From the NCBI GenBank assembly GCA_902835305.1, contig CADFMD010000004.1, positions 1-64,000 on the forward strand: DNA of 64,000 bases. The letters are read 5' to 3'. This document shows, one piece after another, positions 50,704-59,193 of this stretch (positions are counted from its first letter, which is position 1; each line of letters begins with the position of its first letter). The position numbers and the translations under genes are program-made. This stretch comes from Coriobacteriaceae bacterium. GTDB taxonomy: Bacteria; Actinomycetota; Coriobacteriia; Coriobacteriales; Coriobacteriaceae. Below the pieces are notes generated by a model. It searched no databases and was not told where the DNA came from. It saw only the letters and a program-made list of their open reading frames with translations.

Positions 50704-51264
50704 CTACACAAGCTCGTCAGACTGCTCTTGGAGCAGCGAGGCATAACTCCAGATCGCCGAGATAAACAAACAGACAACTGCGCCGATAAACGACCCCGCA
50801 TCAAAGGTAGCGCCTTGGCAAATCTCAATAACGAAGGAATGAGGCACGATGTAAAGCTCCAGTCCGCCAATGGTGAGATTGACCGATCCATAGGCACCAA
50901 CAAGCGAAACCGCGGCGTTAACAGCAAAGGCAAGCGCGAGAACACGGATAAGCCACACATGCGTCTTGGTAAAGGGCGAGACGCCCCGAGAGATATTACG
51001 GCTGATCCCGCACAAAACGACAAGCGAAATACCCACGACGAGTGCCAGGCACAGTCCGCTTGGGATAACGATGCACCCGCCATTGAGAAGCGTCACGACA
51101 CCGAAAGAATCGACAGAAGCAACGTTTGTAACCGCACACCAGATCACGTAAACAACCAACGCGGCAAAAGCGACGAGCATCCCTGCAAAAACGGCTGTCA
51201 TGCAAAAACCAAGCTTCCTGATATTTTCGCCCGCCTTGGCCATACGCTGAACGCTGTTGGACAT
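50704..51264 (-). CDS. DUF2975-type membrane protein
   Basis: 186 residues from ATG 51264 (MSNSVQRMAKAGENIRK), chosen for gagggtgag upstream; the frame extends 33 codons further without support. Four membrane helices: LGFCMTAVFAGMLVAFAALVVYVIWC, GLCLALVVGISLVVLCGI, VLALAFAVNAAVSLVGAYG and GSFIGAVVCLFISAIWSYASLL, in the DUF2975 layout. Co-transcribed with the XRE gene. Role unknown; the pair may control the exporter downstream, which is inference. Confidence 0.78.
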   Translation of the reverse strand: MSNSVQRMAKAGENIRKLGFCMTAVFAGMLVAFAALVVYVIWCAVTNVASVDSFGVVTLLNGGCIVIPSGLCLALVVGISLVVLCGISRNISRGVSPFTKTHVWLIRVLALAFAVNAAVSLVGAYGSVNLTIGGLELYIVPHSFVIEICQGATFDAGSFIGAVVCLFISAIWSYASLLQEQSDELV

Positions 51265-51410
51265 ACACTCACCCTCATCGACTCTATCGTTATTCGAACA
51301 GTTTATCGAACAACGATATGGATTGCATGCGGAAAGCCCCGCCAGTGCGCATAGGCCATTCACTAATCAGAAGGGGTGAGAGTGGATTTTTGGACACGTA
51401 TCGAACGAGA

Positions 51411-51466
51411 GTGGATAATCTCCCACTTTGAGGCCGCCACCGGGCCTAAAACGGGAGATTATCCAC
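51411..51466. repeat. 14-bp inverted repeat before the DUF2975 operon / after hpt
   Basis: gtggataatctccc (51411-51424) with gggagattatccac (51453-51466). It lies 29 bases after the Hpt stop on the minus strand, so it may be its terminator, but there is no clear T-run. Flanks repeat the word agagtgga at about 51380. Confidence 0.7.
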
Positions 51467-51494
51467 GCTCATAGTCATCAAGGCTCACAGCCTC

Positions 51495-51851
51495 TTACTC
51501 GGCCGCCTCGCGCAGAGCCGACATCGTAGCCGCATATTGCTGCTGCAACGCATGCATCCCCTCGCGGGCGCCGTCAACGGCATCGGCGCCGCGCAGCGCT
51601 TCGGTTACCACGACCGCCGGCTCGTACAGATTATCGAATCCCAGGTTCTGGCTCACGCCCTTGAGCGTGTGCGCTGCCATAAACGCACCTTCGGCGTCTC
51701 CTGCCGCCATGGCGGCCTCCAGCTTGTCCATGCTCTCGTCATCCAAAAACTTGAGGGCAAAGCGGGCAAGCATTTCCCCGCCCATCAGCCGAGCGCACGC
51801 GTCGTCATAATTAGCGCCGATCTTCTCATACGCCTCACGCATGGAAATCAT
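51495..51851 (-). CDS. Hpt-domain histidine phosphotransfer protein
   Basis: 118 residues, single four-helix Hpt domain. AAHTLKGVSQNLGFDNLYE holds the phosphorylatable His followed by the usual Lys-Gly. It follows the REC-HD-GYP gene by 24 bp, so the receiver there is the obvious partner. No sensor kinase is in the window. Start ATG at 51851. Confidence 0.9.
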   Translation of the reverse strand: MISMREAYEKIGANYDDACARLMGGEMLARFALKFLDDESMDKLEAAMAAGDAEGAFMAAHTLKGVSQNLGFDNLYEPAVVVTEALRGADAVDGAREGMHALQQQYAATMSALREAAE

Positions 51852-51875
51852 GGATTAAAAACTCCTTTGGTCAAA

Positions 51876-53756
51876 CTAAATCGTGGGAAACGCGACGACG
51901 TCGGCGGGGCGTGCCAAGGTTTCGGCAATGCGGTCTTGCACCTCGAGCAGGCAATCGAGCAGCAGCGGGTTAAAGGTGCCGCACTTACCGTCCAGGATCA
52001 TCTGGATCGCTTCCTCGTGCGGGATGGCATCCTTGTACACGCGCACGCTCGTCAGCGCATCGTACACGTCGGCCACCGAAACCACCTGTGCGGCGATGGG
52101 GATATCGTCGCCCTTAAGACCGTCGGGATAACCCCTGCCGTCCCAGCGCTCGTGGTGCCAACGCGCAATCTGGTACGCATATTCCAAAAGCGCATTGCCG
52201 GCGTGATGGCTGCCCAGCTCGAGCAGCATGTTGGCGCCAATCGTGGTATGCGTCTTCATAATCTCGAATTCCTCGGGCGTGAGGCGCCCGGGCTTGTTGA
52301 GGATCGCATCGTCAATCGACATCTTGCCGATATCGTGCAGCGCCGAAGCCAGGGCGATCGTGGAGCGTTCCTCATTGTCGAGGGAGATCGTGCCGCTACG
52401 CTGGACCAGATAGCCAAGCAGCAGCTCGGTCAGCTTCTCGATGTTCGTAACGTGCCTACCGCTCTCGCCGTTGCGAAGCTCCATGACGCCGGCCATGATG
52501 TCGATGAGCATGCGACTGTTCTTGACGCGCTCGTTGTACTGTTGGGACAGCAGGTTCGTCAGGCGGCGCTGTTTGGCGTACAGGCGGATGGTGTTGCTTA
52601 CGCGGCGGCGCACGACACGGGAGTCAAACGGGCGGTTGATATAGTCCGAGGCGCCCAGCTCGTACGCGCGCAGAACCGCATCATCGGAATCTTCGCTCGA
52701 AATCATGATGACAGGCAGATTATCGATACCCGATCGGCGCGACAGATCGGCCAGCACCTCAAAGCCGCTTATGCCCGGCATCACAATGTCCAGCAGCACG
52801 AGCGACAACTCATCGCCATAGCGGTCGACCATGTCGAGCGCCGCACGACCGTTGTCGGCCTCGAGGATGCAATACTCGTCCTTGAGCATCTCGCTGAGAA
52901 TGGCTCGGTTCATCTCGGAGTCATCGACAATAAGCACCAAAGGCTTTTCGCTTTGGAAGGCCTCGATGGAATCGGCATCGGTCACGACCGTACCGGCTTT
53001 TGCCTTAGCGCGGCTCAATAACTGGACAGCACGGCCAACGCCCTCATCGACCGTCTCGCCATGAATGCGAACACCACCAACACATGCCGTCAAGCTCACG
53101 TATTCATGGCCCGGAACAATCGTGGAACGAACGGCATCGGACACCTGATGCAGGCGACGGGTGAAGTCATCGGAGGGAATATTGGGCATGACAACCACAA
53201 ACTTGTCGCAGCCATAGCGAACAAGCTCGTCAGTCGAACGGATTCCGCTGCGCATGGCTGTCGCCACAGCACCGAGCGCAAGGTCGCCGGCATGACGGCC
53301 GCACGTATCGTTGAAGACCCTAAAATCATCAAGGTCGATCACCGCAACGCCGGCATTCACGCGGGCGCTACGGAGCTTTTCCTCGTAATATCGGCGATTG
53401 CGCACATTCGTCAGCACGTCGGTGTAGACAAGGTCCTCTTCTGCGGCCTCTTGCTCATCGATCGGACGCACCATCAGCAAGACGTGAGGCTCGCCCTCGA
53501 CCTTCAAAGGGCGTAGACGGGCGCGGTACTCAGTGCCATCATTGAGCAGTTGCTCCGACACCTCATCGGAGTCTGCCAAAGCCTCAAGACTCGACTGGCG
53601 TAGACAAGGACACCGATCGCCGGCGAGCAGGCAGTTAGGCTCGCTCTTAATCTGATCGGCCGACAGCAAACGCACCACGGGGTAGATCTTCGCGACGCGG
53701 GCGACCTCAGCGGCAGCCTCCTCGTCGGTTAGATTGACCTCGTGATTATTGAGCAT
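51876..53756 (-). CDS. GGDEF(degenerate)-REC-HD-GYP signalling protein
   Basis: 626 residues from ATG 53756 (gaaagg site). An N-terminal sensor-like part with three cysteines (C42, C49, C51) is followed by a GGDEF domain whose active motif reads GCDKF (182-186) instead of GGDEF, so cyclase activity is unlikely. A receiver domain (272-395) has DD at 278-279 and phospho-acceptor D323 in LLDIVMPG. The HD-GYP domain has HDIGK (474-478) and HHERWDGRGYP (534-544), complete for c-di-GMP hydrolysis. The domain order is unusual, with REC in the middle. An Hpt gene follows. Confidence 0.9.
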   Translation of the reverse strand: MLNNHEVNLTDEEAAAEVARVAKIYPVVRLLSADQIKSEPNCLLAGDRCPCLRQSSLEALADSDEVSEQLLNDGTEYRARLRPLKVEGEPHVLLMVRPIDEQEAAEEDLVYTDVLTNVRNRRYYEEKLRSARVNAGVAVIDLDDFRVFNDTCGRHAGDLALGAVATAMRSGIRSTDELVRYGCDKFVVVMPNIPSDDFTRRLHQVSDAVRSTIVPGHEYVSLTACVGGVRIHGETVDEGVGRAVQLLSRAKAKAGTVVTDADSIEAFQSEKPLVLIVDDSEMNRAILSEMLKDEYCILEADNGRAALDMVDRYGDELSLVLLDIVMPGISGFEVLADLSRRSGIDNLPVIMISSEDSDDAVLRAYELGASDYINRPFDSRVVRRRVSNTIRLYAKQRRLTNLLSQQYNERVKNSRMLIDIMAGVMELRNGESGRHVTNIEKLTELLLGYLVQRSGTISLDNEERSTIALASALHDIGKMSIDDAILNKPGRLTPEEFEIMKTHTTIGANMLLELGSHHAGNALLEYAYQIARWHHERWDGRGYPDGLKGDDIPIAAQVVSVADVYDALTSVRVYKDAIPHEEAIQMILDGKCGTFNPLLLDCLLEVQDRIAETLARPADVVAFPTI

Positions 53757-53967
53757 ATGGGGCCCTTTCGATAGTTTCGCATGGTAGCGGTGGGTTCCAA
53801 ATGCTACAAGGGTAACACCTTGTCGATGCAGGTAAGTACGTGAATGCTGTTGCATTTTTATGAGTTGGCAGGCGGCGCGATTGAAGTCGCAGACGCGAGG
53901 TTTTGAGCACATTTGTTAACACGGCCGAAACGTTTGCGGATGAAGCCTGCTTTGGCCATTGCGGGTG

Positions 53968-54765
53968 TTAGAGCCCCAGGATGCCACGGACAGCCCGGGC
54001 AGCCGCTGCCGGGCGATCGCGCAGGCCGTTGTGCGCGCCCGGGATTGTCACGAGGGGGCAATCGAGATATTCGGCAGCCGCTCGCGTACCAGCCTCGCGG
54101 GATGTGCCAATCGAGAGCTCGCCCAGGAGCACGGCGGCCACCGTTTTTGACGCGCGAACGCTATCCCAATCGGGAACGCAGGTCATAGCAATCCCGTATT
54201 CGTTTGCCATGAAACTGCGGCCGTTGCGCAGGGCATGTTTGGCTTCCGCTTCGGTCGTTCCAGGAGCCTCGGGGTCCAAGTCGCCGAGGGCTCCCAAGAA
54301 AAGCCGGAGCGCCCTTGAAACCTTTCCCGCCGCAATCATATCGAGCAAAACCGGAGCTGCGCCCATACCGACGCCTTTGTCCGACACAGCCGGCTCATGC
54401 AGAATCGCACGGGCAACGAGATGGGGTTCGGTGCGAAGAAGCTCCAGCGCCACCAACGTACCGGCGCTATGCGCAAGCACATTTGCCGGAGCGCCAACGT
54501 GTTCGATCACGGCTTGCAGGTCGGCGGCCTGAGCGGCAAGATCATAGCTGCCGTCTGCCGCGTCGCTGCTGCCACCGCAGCCGCGGCGGTCGTAGGCAAT
54601 TACGCGGTAGTTGCGGCTGAGCTCACAAGCGATACCGTCAAAAAATGTGCCGTCGACACAAGCGCCGTGCACGCACACCAAGGCAGGAGCATCAGGCGAC
54701 ACATCCGGGCCGACATATTCGCGACAGGCGATCGTGGTGCCCGCATTCTCGACCGTAAAATCCAT
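53968..54765 (-). CDS. Alpha/beta hydrolase
   Basis: 265 residues. VCVHGACVDGTFFDG gives the oxyanion-hole region, YDRRGCGGSSD the typical loop, and VLAHSAGTLVAL the nucleophile elbow (Ser in AHSAG). The catalytic His is likely in PGAHNGLRDRP. Substrate unknown. Monocistronic; start ATG at 54765. Confidence 0.85.
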   Translation of the reverse strand: MDFTVENAGTTIACREYVGPDVSPDAPALVCVHGACVDGTFFDGIACELSRNYRVIAYDRRGCGGSSDAADGSYDLAAQAADLQAVIEHVGAPANVLAHSAGTLVALELLRTEPHLVARAILHEPAVSDKGVGMGAAPVLLDMIAAGKVSRALRLFLGALGDLDPEAPGTTEAEAKHALRNGRSFMANEYGIAMTCVPDWDSVRASKTVAAVLLGELSIGTSREAGTRAAAEYLDCPLVTIPGAHNGLRDRPAAAARAVRGILGL

Positions 54766-54984
54766 GTTGTGCCCCCGTCATCAATGCTCATCCAGTTGCA
54801 CGTCAGTGCGGTTGGATAGACCCGCATTGCCTTACACCTTGTTGACAGATTAACTGTACCCGACCTGAGGCTTTTCATGGCACGGCATCATGAGCGACGT
54901 GAAAAAACGAAACTTGTAAAGCAAGAGCCCGCGCCTTGCTTTGGAGCCGATGCTATGCTTAGGCACAATTGTCTTGAGGAGCAT

Positions 54985-55767
54985 ATGCCTATGTCTACGT
55001 TTTTGAATGCCAGCCCCATCTTTGGGCCCGTTCGCAGTCGTCGCCTTGGCCTCTCGCTCGGTGTCAACATGATGCCCGCCAGCGGCAAAATCTGCACGTT
55101 CGACTGCATCTACTGCGAGAACGGCCTCAACGCCGAGCGCCCCTGCCACGAGCCGTACAACACAGCTGCCGAGGTACTCGACGCGCTCGAGGCAAAGCTG
55201 CGCGAGATGGCATCCGAGGGCGAGCTCCCCGATGTGATCACGTTTGCCGGCAACGGCGAGCCCACCGCCGCGCCGGAGTTTCCGCAGGCCATCGCCGGTG
55301 CCGTCGCACTGCGCGACGAGCTTGCCCCAAACTCCAAGATCGCCGTGCTCTCCAACGGCACACGCGCCGGCCGCCCCGAGGTGCACGACGCGCTCATGAT
55401 GGTCGACGACAACATTCTTAAGCTCGATACCGTCGACCCGGCGTTTATCCAGCTGCTCGACCAGCCTGTTGGCCCCTACAACGTCGAACACCAGATCGAG
55501 ACGTTCGCAAGCTTTGACGGTCACGTTATTATCCAGACGATCTTTTTGACCGGCGAGTATCAGGGCAAGCTCATCGACAATACCGGCGAGGAGTATGTTG
55601 CCCCCTGGCTCGCGGCGCTTGAGCGCATTCGTCCGCAGGAGGCGACCATCTACACGGTCGCGCGCGAGACACCAGTCGCCGGCCTTGCCAAAGCAGCGCC
55701 CGAGGTGCTCGACGCCATTGCCGCGCGCGTCCAAGCCCTCGGCATCCCCTGCCAGGTGAGCTACTAG
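54985..55767 (+). CDS. Radical SAM protein
   Basis: About 261 residues. The 4Fe-4S motif is CTFDCIYCE (CxxxCxxC, about residues 36-43), preceded by FGPVRSRRLGLSLGVNMMP. Further on are FAGNGEPTAAPEFP, the GNGEPT-type SAM-binding motif, and VLSNGTRAG. This arrangement matches the small MoaA-like/pyruvate-formate-lyase-activase-like group of unknown substrate. The upstream frame is longer, but gaggag lies just before 54985; ATG at 54991 has better spacing and is an alternative. Confidence 0.85.
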   Translation: MPMSTFLNASPIFGPVRSRRLGLSLGVNMMPASGKICTFDCIYCENGLNAERPCHEPYNTAAEVLDALEAKLREMASEGELPDVITFAGNGEPTAAPEFPQAIAGAVALRDELAPNSKIAVLSNGTRAGRPEVHDALMMVDDNILKLDTVDPAFIQLLDQPVGPYNVEHQIETFASFDGHVIIQTIFLTGEYQGKLIDNTGEEYVAPWLAALERIRPQEATIYTVARETPVAGLAKAAPEVLDAIAARVQALGIPCQVSY

Positions 55768-55813
55768 CAAAACCACGCAGCAGCTAGTGTCAGCCATCCC
55801 GCTCCATCAGTTG

Positions 55814-55870
55814 CGGTGATATAGTTCCTATTTGTGCTGTTAAACCGCTTAAATCGGAACTATATCACCG
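55814..55870. repeat. 'ttgcggtga-atagttcc' hairpin, copy 1
   Basis: Perfect 15-bp stem cggtgatatagttcc (55814-55828) with ggaactatatcaccg (55856-55870). A related hairpin lies at 63227-63293. It lies between the radical SAM gene and map. Confidence 0.85.
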
Positions 55871-55927
55871 AAACTTTTATGGACGCGTGGGTGGGCTATA
55901 CTAGCTGCGAACGAAAGGAAGCTAGCC

Positions 55928-56815
55928 ATGTATGACAAAGGACCCGTGCCCGGCCGCAACGACGCTTGCTGGTGCGGCAGCGGCAAGAAATACAAGAAAT
56001 GCCATAGCGTCTTTGATGAGCGCCTCGAACGCTTGTGGGAAGAGGGCTGGGAGGTTCTGCCCCGCACGCTCTACAAGACGCCCGCCGATATCGAGGGCAT
56101 CAAGCGCTCCGCCGCCATCAACGTGGGCGTGCTCGACTACGTAGGCGAGCACATCGCCGCGGGCATGACCACCAATCAGATCGACCAGATGATCTACGAC
56201 TACACCGTCGAGCACGGTGGCACGCCGGCCGACCTCAACTACGAGGGCTATCCCAAGAGCGTGTGCACCTCGATCAACGACGTGGTCTGCCACGGTATCC
56301 CCTGCGATACGGACGTGCTGCACGAGGGCGACATTATCAACGTGGACTGCTCCACGATCTTGGACGGCTACTTTAGCGACTCGAGCCGTATGTTCTGCAT
56401 CGGCGAAGTCTCGGCCGAGCGCCAGCGCCTGGTCGACGTCACCCGCGCCAGCGTGGAGGCGGGTCTGGCAGCCGTCAAGCCATGGCTGCCGCTCTCCGTC
56501 ATGGCCGAGGCCGTGCAAAAGACGGTCGAGGACGCCGGTTTTAGCGTGGTGCGCGAGTACGGCGGACACGGCATCGGTAAGGAGTTCCACGAGGACCCGT
56601 TTGTGGGCTTTACCACCGAGGCACCCGATGTGGACACCATCATGGCTCCGGGCATGGTCTTTACCATCGAGCCTATGGTCAATGCCGGAGCGCCCGACAT
56701 CAAGATTAGCAAGGGCGATGGTTGGTGCGTGCGCACCAAGGACGGCAGCGATTCGGCCCAGTGCGAGGTACAGCTCGTGGTGACCGAGGACGGCTACGAA
56801 CTGCTCAGCTGGTAG
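55928..56815 (+). CDS. map: Methionine aminopeptidase, type I, with SEC-C motif
   Basis: Removes the initiator methionine from new proteins. 295 residues: an N-terminal SEC-C zinc motif (GRNDACWCGSGKKYKKCH, 10-27), which probably docks on the ribosome, and a pita-bread peptidase domain. Metal ligands are in INVDCSTILDGYFSDSSRMF, YGGHGIGKEFHEDP, FTIEPM and SAQCEVQLVV. A second, SEC-C-less copy may exist elsewhere in such genomes. Start ATG at 55928 after aaaggaag; a TATACT -10-like element lies at about 55897. Confidence 0.95.
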   Translation: MYDKGPVPGRNDACWCGSGKKYKKCHSVFDERLERLWEEGWEVLPRTLYKTPADIEGIKRSAAINVGVLDYVGEHIAAGMTTNQIDQMIYDYTVEHGGTPADLNYEGYPKSVCTSINDVVCHGIPCDTDVLHEGDIINVDCSTILDGYFSDSSRMFCIGEVSAERQRLVDVTRASVEAGLAAVKPWLPLSVMAEAVQKTVEDAGFSVVREYGGHGIGKEFHEDPFVGFTTEAPDVDTIMAPGMVFTIEPMVNAGAPDIKISKGDGWCVRTKDGSDSAQCEVQLVVTEDGYELLSW

Positions 56816-56824
56816 CCGTAGATG

Positions 56825-56867
56825 CGCCGGATGCTGACGGGCACGCTCGTCTTGCATCCGGCGTTTT
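56825..56867 (+). terminator. Terminator of map
   Basis: Perfect 10-bp stem cgccggatgc (56825-56834) with gcatccggcg (56854-56863) followed by T-rich sequence. Confidence 0.88.
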
Positions 56868-56883
56868 ATTTGAACGTTTTACC

Positions 56884-56924
56884 CGATAAAACCTGCCAAA
56901 ATAAACCTGTCCCTTTTTGGTAGG
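56884..56924. repeat. Dispersed 'cctgtccc' hairpin repeat, copy 5
   Basis: cgataaaacctgccaaaata then aacctgtccctttttggtag. It lies 20 bases before the GTG of the dehydrogenase gene, so it may be part of its leader. Confidence 0.8.
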
Positions 56925-56944
56925 CTGAGCGGAGAGGACTGCTT

Positions 56945-57880
56945 GTGAACATCCTGGTTTTGCTGCCCGTCAACGACCGCCATCGCGCAATTCTTGAGTC
57001 GAGCGCTCCGGGCGAGGACTTTATCTACACGAGCTCCGACGCTATCACGCGCGAACAAGTCGTCAACGCCGACGTGATCTTGGGCAACATAGACCCTGCC
57101 CTGCTTACCGCATGCGAGCACCTCCAGCTGCTGCAACTACAGACCGCGGGCTATGACGATTACTTGGCCGCCGGCACCGTGCCAGCCGACGCCAAACTGT
57201 CTTGCTCGGTGGGCGCCTACGGCCAGGCCGTGAGCGAGCACATGTTTGCCATGGTCCTTTCCATGATGAAGCGTCTGCCTGGCTATCACGACTTGCAGCG
57301 CGAGCATCGCTGGGAGGATTTGGGGCCGGTCACTTCGCTCAAAAATGCCAATGTGCTCGTGCTGGGCGCGGGCGATATCGGCGGCCACTTCGCCACGCTC
57401 TGCCGCAGCATGGGTGCACACGTCCGCGGCATCAAGCGCCATCCGCTCGTCTACCCCATCGTGTTTGAGGACATGGACGGCATGGACGCCCTACCCGAGC
57501 GCCTGGCCGAGGCCGACATCGTCGCATCCTTTATGCCTAGCACACCCGAGACCCGCTGCCTGGCGAACGCCGAGTTCTTTGCCGCGATGAAGCCGGGCAC
57601 CTTCTTTGCCAACGGCGGCCGCGGCGACCTTGTGGTTGCCGACGACCTGGTTGCCGCCCTGGAGTCGGGACATCTCGCCGGCGCCGCGGTCGACGTCACC
57701 GACCCCGAGCCGCTGCCTGAGACAAGCCCGTTGTGGGATGCCCCCAACATGCTCATCACGCCGCACGTCTCGGGCTGGTTCCACTTGGAGGCTACGCTCA
57801 ACAATGTGGTCGACATCGCCGCGGAGAATCTGCGTCACCTGCAGGCCGGCGAGACCCTGCGCTGCTGGATCGAACATTAG
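56945..57880 (+). CDS. D-isomer-specific 2-hydroxyacid dehydrogenase
   Basis: 311 residues from GTG 56945 (ggagagg site). The NAD-binding motif VLVLGAGDIGGHFATLCRSMGAHVRGIKR is central. FFANGGRGDLVVADDLVAAL carries the catalytic Arg, DPEPLPETSPLW the Glu, and LITPHVSGW the His. Substrate is not predictable within the family (lactate, glyoxylate, hydroxy-isocaproate and so on). Monocistronic. Confidence 0.88.
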   Translation: MNILVLLPVNDRHRAILESSAPGEDFIYTSSDAITREQVVNADVILGNIDPALLTACEHLQLLQLQTAGYDDYLAAGTVPADAKLSCSVGAYGQAVSEHMFAMVLSMMKRLPGYHDLQREHRWEDLGPVTSLKNANVLVLGAGDIGGHFATLCRSMGAHVRGIKRHPLVYPIVFEDMDGMDALPERLAEADIVASFMPSTPETRCLANAEFFAAMKPGTFFANGGRGDLVVADDLVAALESGHLAGAAVDVTDPEPLPETSPLWDAPNMLITPHVSGWFHLEATLNNVVDIAAENLRHLQAGETLRCWIEH

Positions 57881-57921
57881 GGTTCCGCCGTTCTAACGAA
57901 CGGCGGACCACTCGACGCTGC

Positions 57922-58093
57922 GAGCCCGTCTGGACGGCAATCTGCCTTTCAATCGTCGGGCATGGCCAGAAGGCCAATGCCCTCCTCTTTCAAGGCACTT
58001 TGCTCGCCCAGACGGGCTCTCGCTGACTTTTGTTCGACCTGTAGGGACTGGCTGACGCGGCTCTGTCTGTGGGCACTCGCTGACTTTTGTTCG
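57922..58093. repeat. Inverted and direct repeats between dehydrogenase and PIN gene
   Basis: gagcccgtctgg (57922-57933) pairs with ccagacgggctc (58008-58019). cgctgacttttgttcg occurs directly repeated at 58021-58036 and 58078-58093. A small hairpin ccgccgttc/gaacggcgg (57887-57905) follows the dehydrogenase stop and is probably its terminator. Confidence 0.75.
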
Positions 58094-58110
58094 GCCAGTG
58101 AGGTTTAGAG

Positions 58111-58605
58111 CTATTTAAGCGTTGTTAGATAGTTTCTTGCGTTTTCGACGTTCATTGCTGCGACGGGCGCATGCGAAGAGAGCTTGACATCGTTGGTGAC
58201 CAGTAAATCTGCTTGGGCGCGTATCGCTGCCGCAATGATTAAATCGTCTTCGTAATCGCTATGGAGTTCACGCTGCCTGCTCGCCATCCATATGTCGCTC
58301 AGGTCACAGGGCACTGGCGTGGCAAGCTGCGAAAGCACGCCAAGACAATCCCATGCAAGCGATGTCGCTGCCGCAGCGGCATCTTGGGAAAGCGAACCAT
58401 GCTCGCGCCGATACCATGCCTTATGTTCGCTTGAAATCAAATAAAACAGGTCTTTGGACGATGTCGCCGCATACAGCAAATCAACCTGCGCCGTGCATGC
58501 ATCGCGTAAAAACTCAATCGCCACCGAACGACCACGTCGTGAGGGAATGAAGTAATCGAGCCACACGTTGGTGTCAACCAAGATGCGCTTTGGAGTCTCA
58601 CTCAT
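58111..58605 (-). CDS. PIN-domain toxin (VapC-like)
   Basis: 164 residues. RILVDTNVWLDYFIPS gives the first Asp of the acidic nuclease centre, a further acid lies in the middle, and SDYEDDLIIAAAIRAQADLLVTND supplies the D..D pair. PIN toxins cut RNA, often initiator tRNA. The gene overlaps the upstream antitoxin gene by 8 bp. The partner is RelB/DinJ-like rather than the AbrB or Phd type most common for VapC, a mixed pairing. Confidence 0.88.
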   Translation of the reverse strand: MSETPKRILVDTNVWLDYFIPSRRGRSVAIEFLRDACTAQVDLLYAATSSKDLFYLISSEHKAWYRREHGSLSQDAAAAATSLAWDCLGVLSQLATPVPCDLSDIWMASRQRELHSDYEDDLIIAAAIRAQADLLVTNDVKLSSHAPVAAMNVENARNYLTTLK

Positions 58606-58978
58606 AGAGCCAGCTCATCTCCTCGCCATAGCGATCCGCATAGGCATTCCGTTTGAGCTCTTCGTCGTCCGATGGCTGAGCCTTGACCATATCGATTCCC
58701 GACTCACAGCAAGCGGCAGCGAACAGCTTCGACCCCTGATCCATAAGCTCGAGCTTACGTTTGGCGGCCTTTTCGCGCTCGCGCTGTTCCGCCCGGGCAC
58801 GGCTGGGCAGCAGGATACCCTCGAGCGCACCGGGGCGATCGGCCAGCGACGCTGCAAGCTGCCAGAGCGCTCGCACCGCTTGGCTCGGCGTCATACCGGC
58901 CTTGGAGAGAGCGGCGTCCCCACTCCTTTTAAGATCGGCATCGAGACGTACGTTGATCTGAGCGGCTGTTGTGGTCAT
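58598..58978 (-). CDS. RelB/DinJ-like antitoxin
   Basis: 126 residues. TAAQINVRLDADLKRSGDAALSKAGMTPSQAVRALWQLAA is a ribbon-helix-helix DNA-binding domain of the DinJ type. The rest, with a charged RARAEQREREKAAKRK helix, would bind the toxin. Start ATG at 58978 after aggaggg. It is first in the toxin-antitoxin operon and probably represses it. Confidence 0.88.
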   Translation of the reverse strand: MTTTAAQINVRLDADLKRSGDAALSKAGMTPSQAVRALWQLAASLADRPGALEGILLPSRARAEQREREKAAKRKLELMDQGSKLFAAACCESGIDMVKAQPSDDEELKRNAYADRYGEEMSWLYE

Positions 58979-59072
58979 GACCCCTCCTTAATACTTCAAA
59001 ATATCATAAAGCTCTATGGTAGATACGTAAAGCATGTATAGCATTTATAAGCATTAGCCGTACTCTGTACAC

Positions 59073-59106
59073 AAAAAGCCGCCGAGGCGCACTGCACCTC
59101 GGCGGC
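59073..59106 (-). terminator. Terminator of the M18 peptidase gene
   Basis: Perfect 10-bp stem gccgccgagg (59078-59087) with cctcggcggc (59097-59106), followed on the minus strand by five T. Confidence 0.85.
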
Positions 59107-59149
59107 CACGTATCGCCGATCTAGTTCGGTTTCACCCTTTGCATTCGCC

Positions 59150-59193
59150 CAGATAAAACCTGCCAAAATGAACCTGTCCCTTTTTGGCAGGTA
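59150..59193 (-). repeat. Dispersed 'cctgtccc' hairpin repeat, copy 6
   Basis: cagataaaacctgccaaaat then gaacctgtccctttttggca. Stem cctgccaaaa with tttttggcagg. It abuts the M18 stop codon, as copy 1 abuts asp23. Confidence 0.82.
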
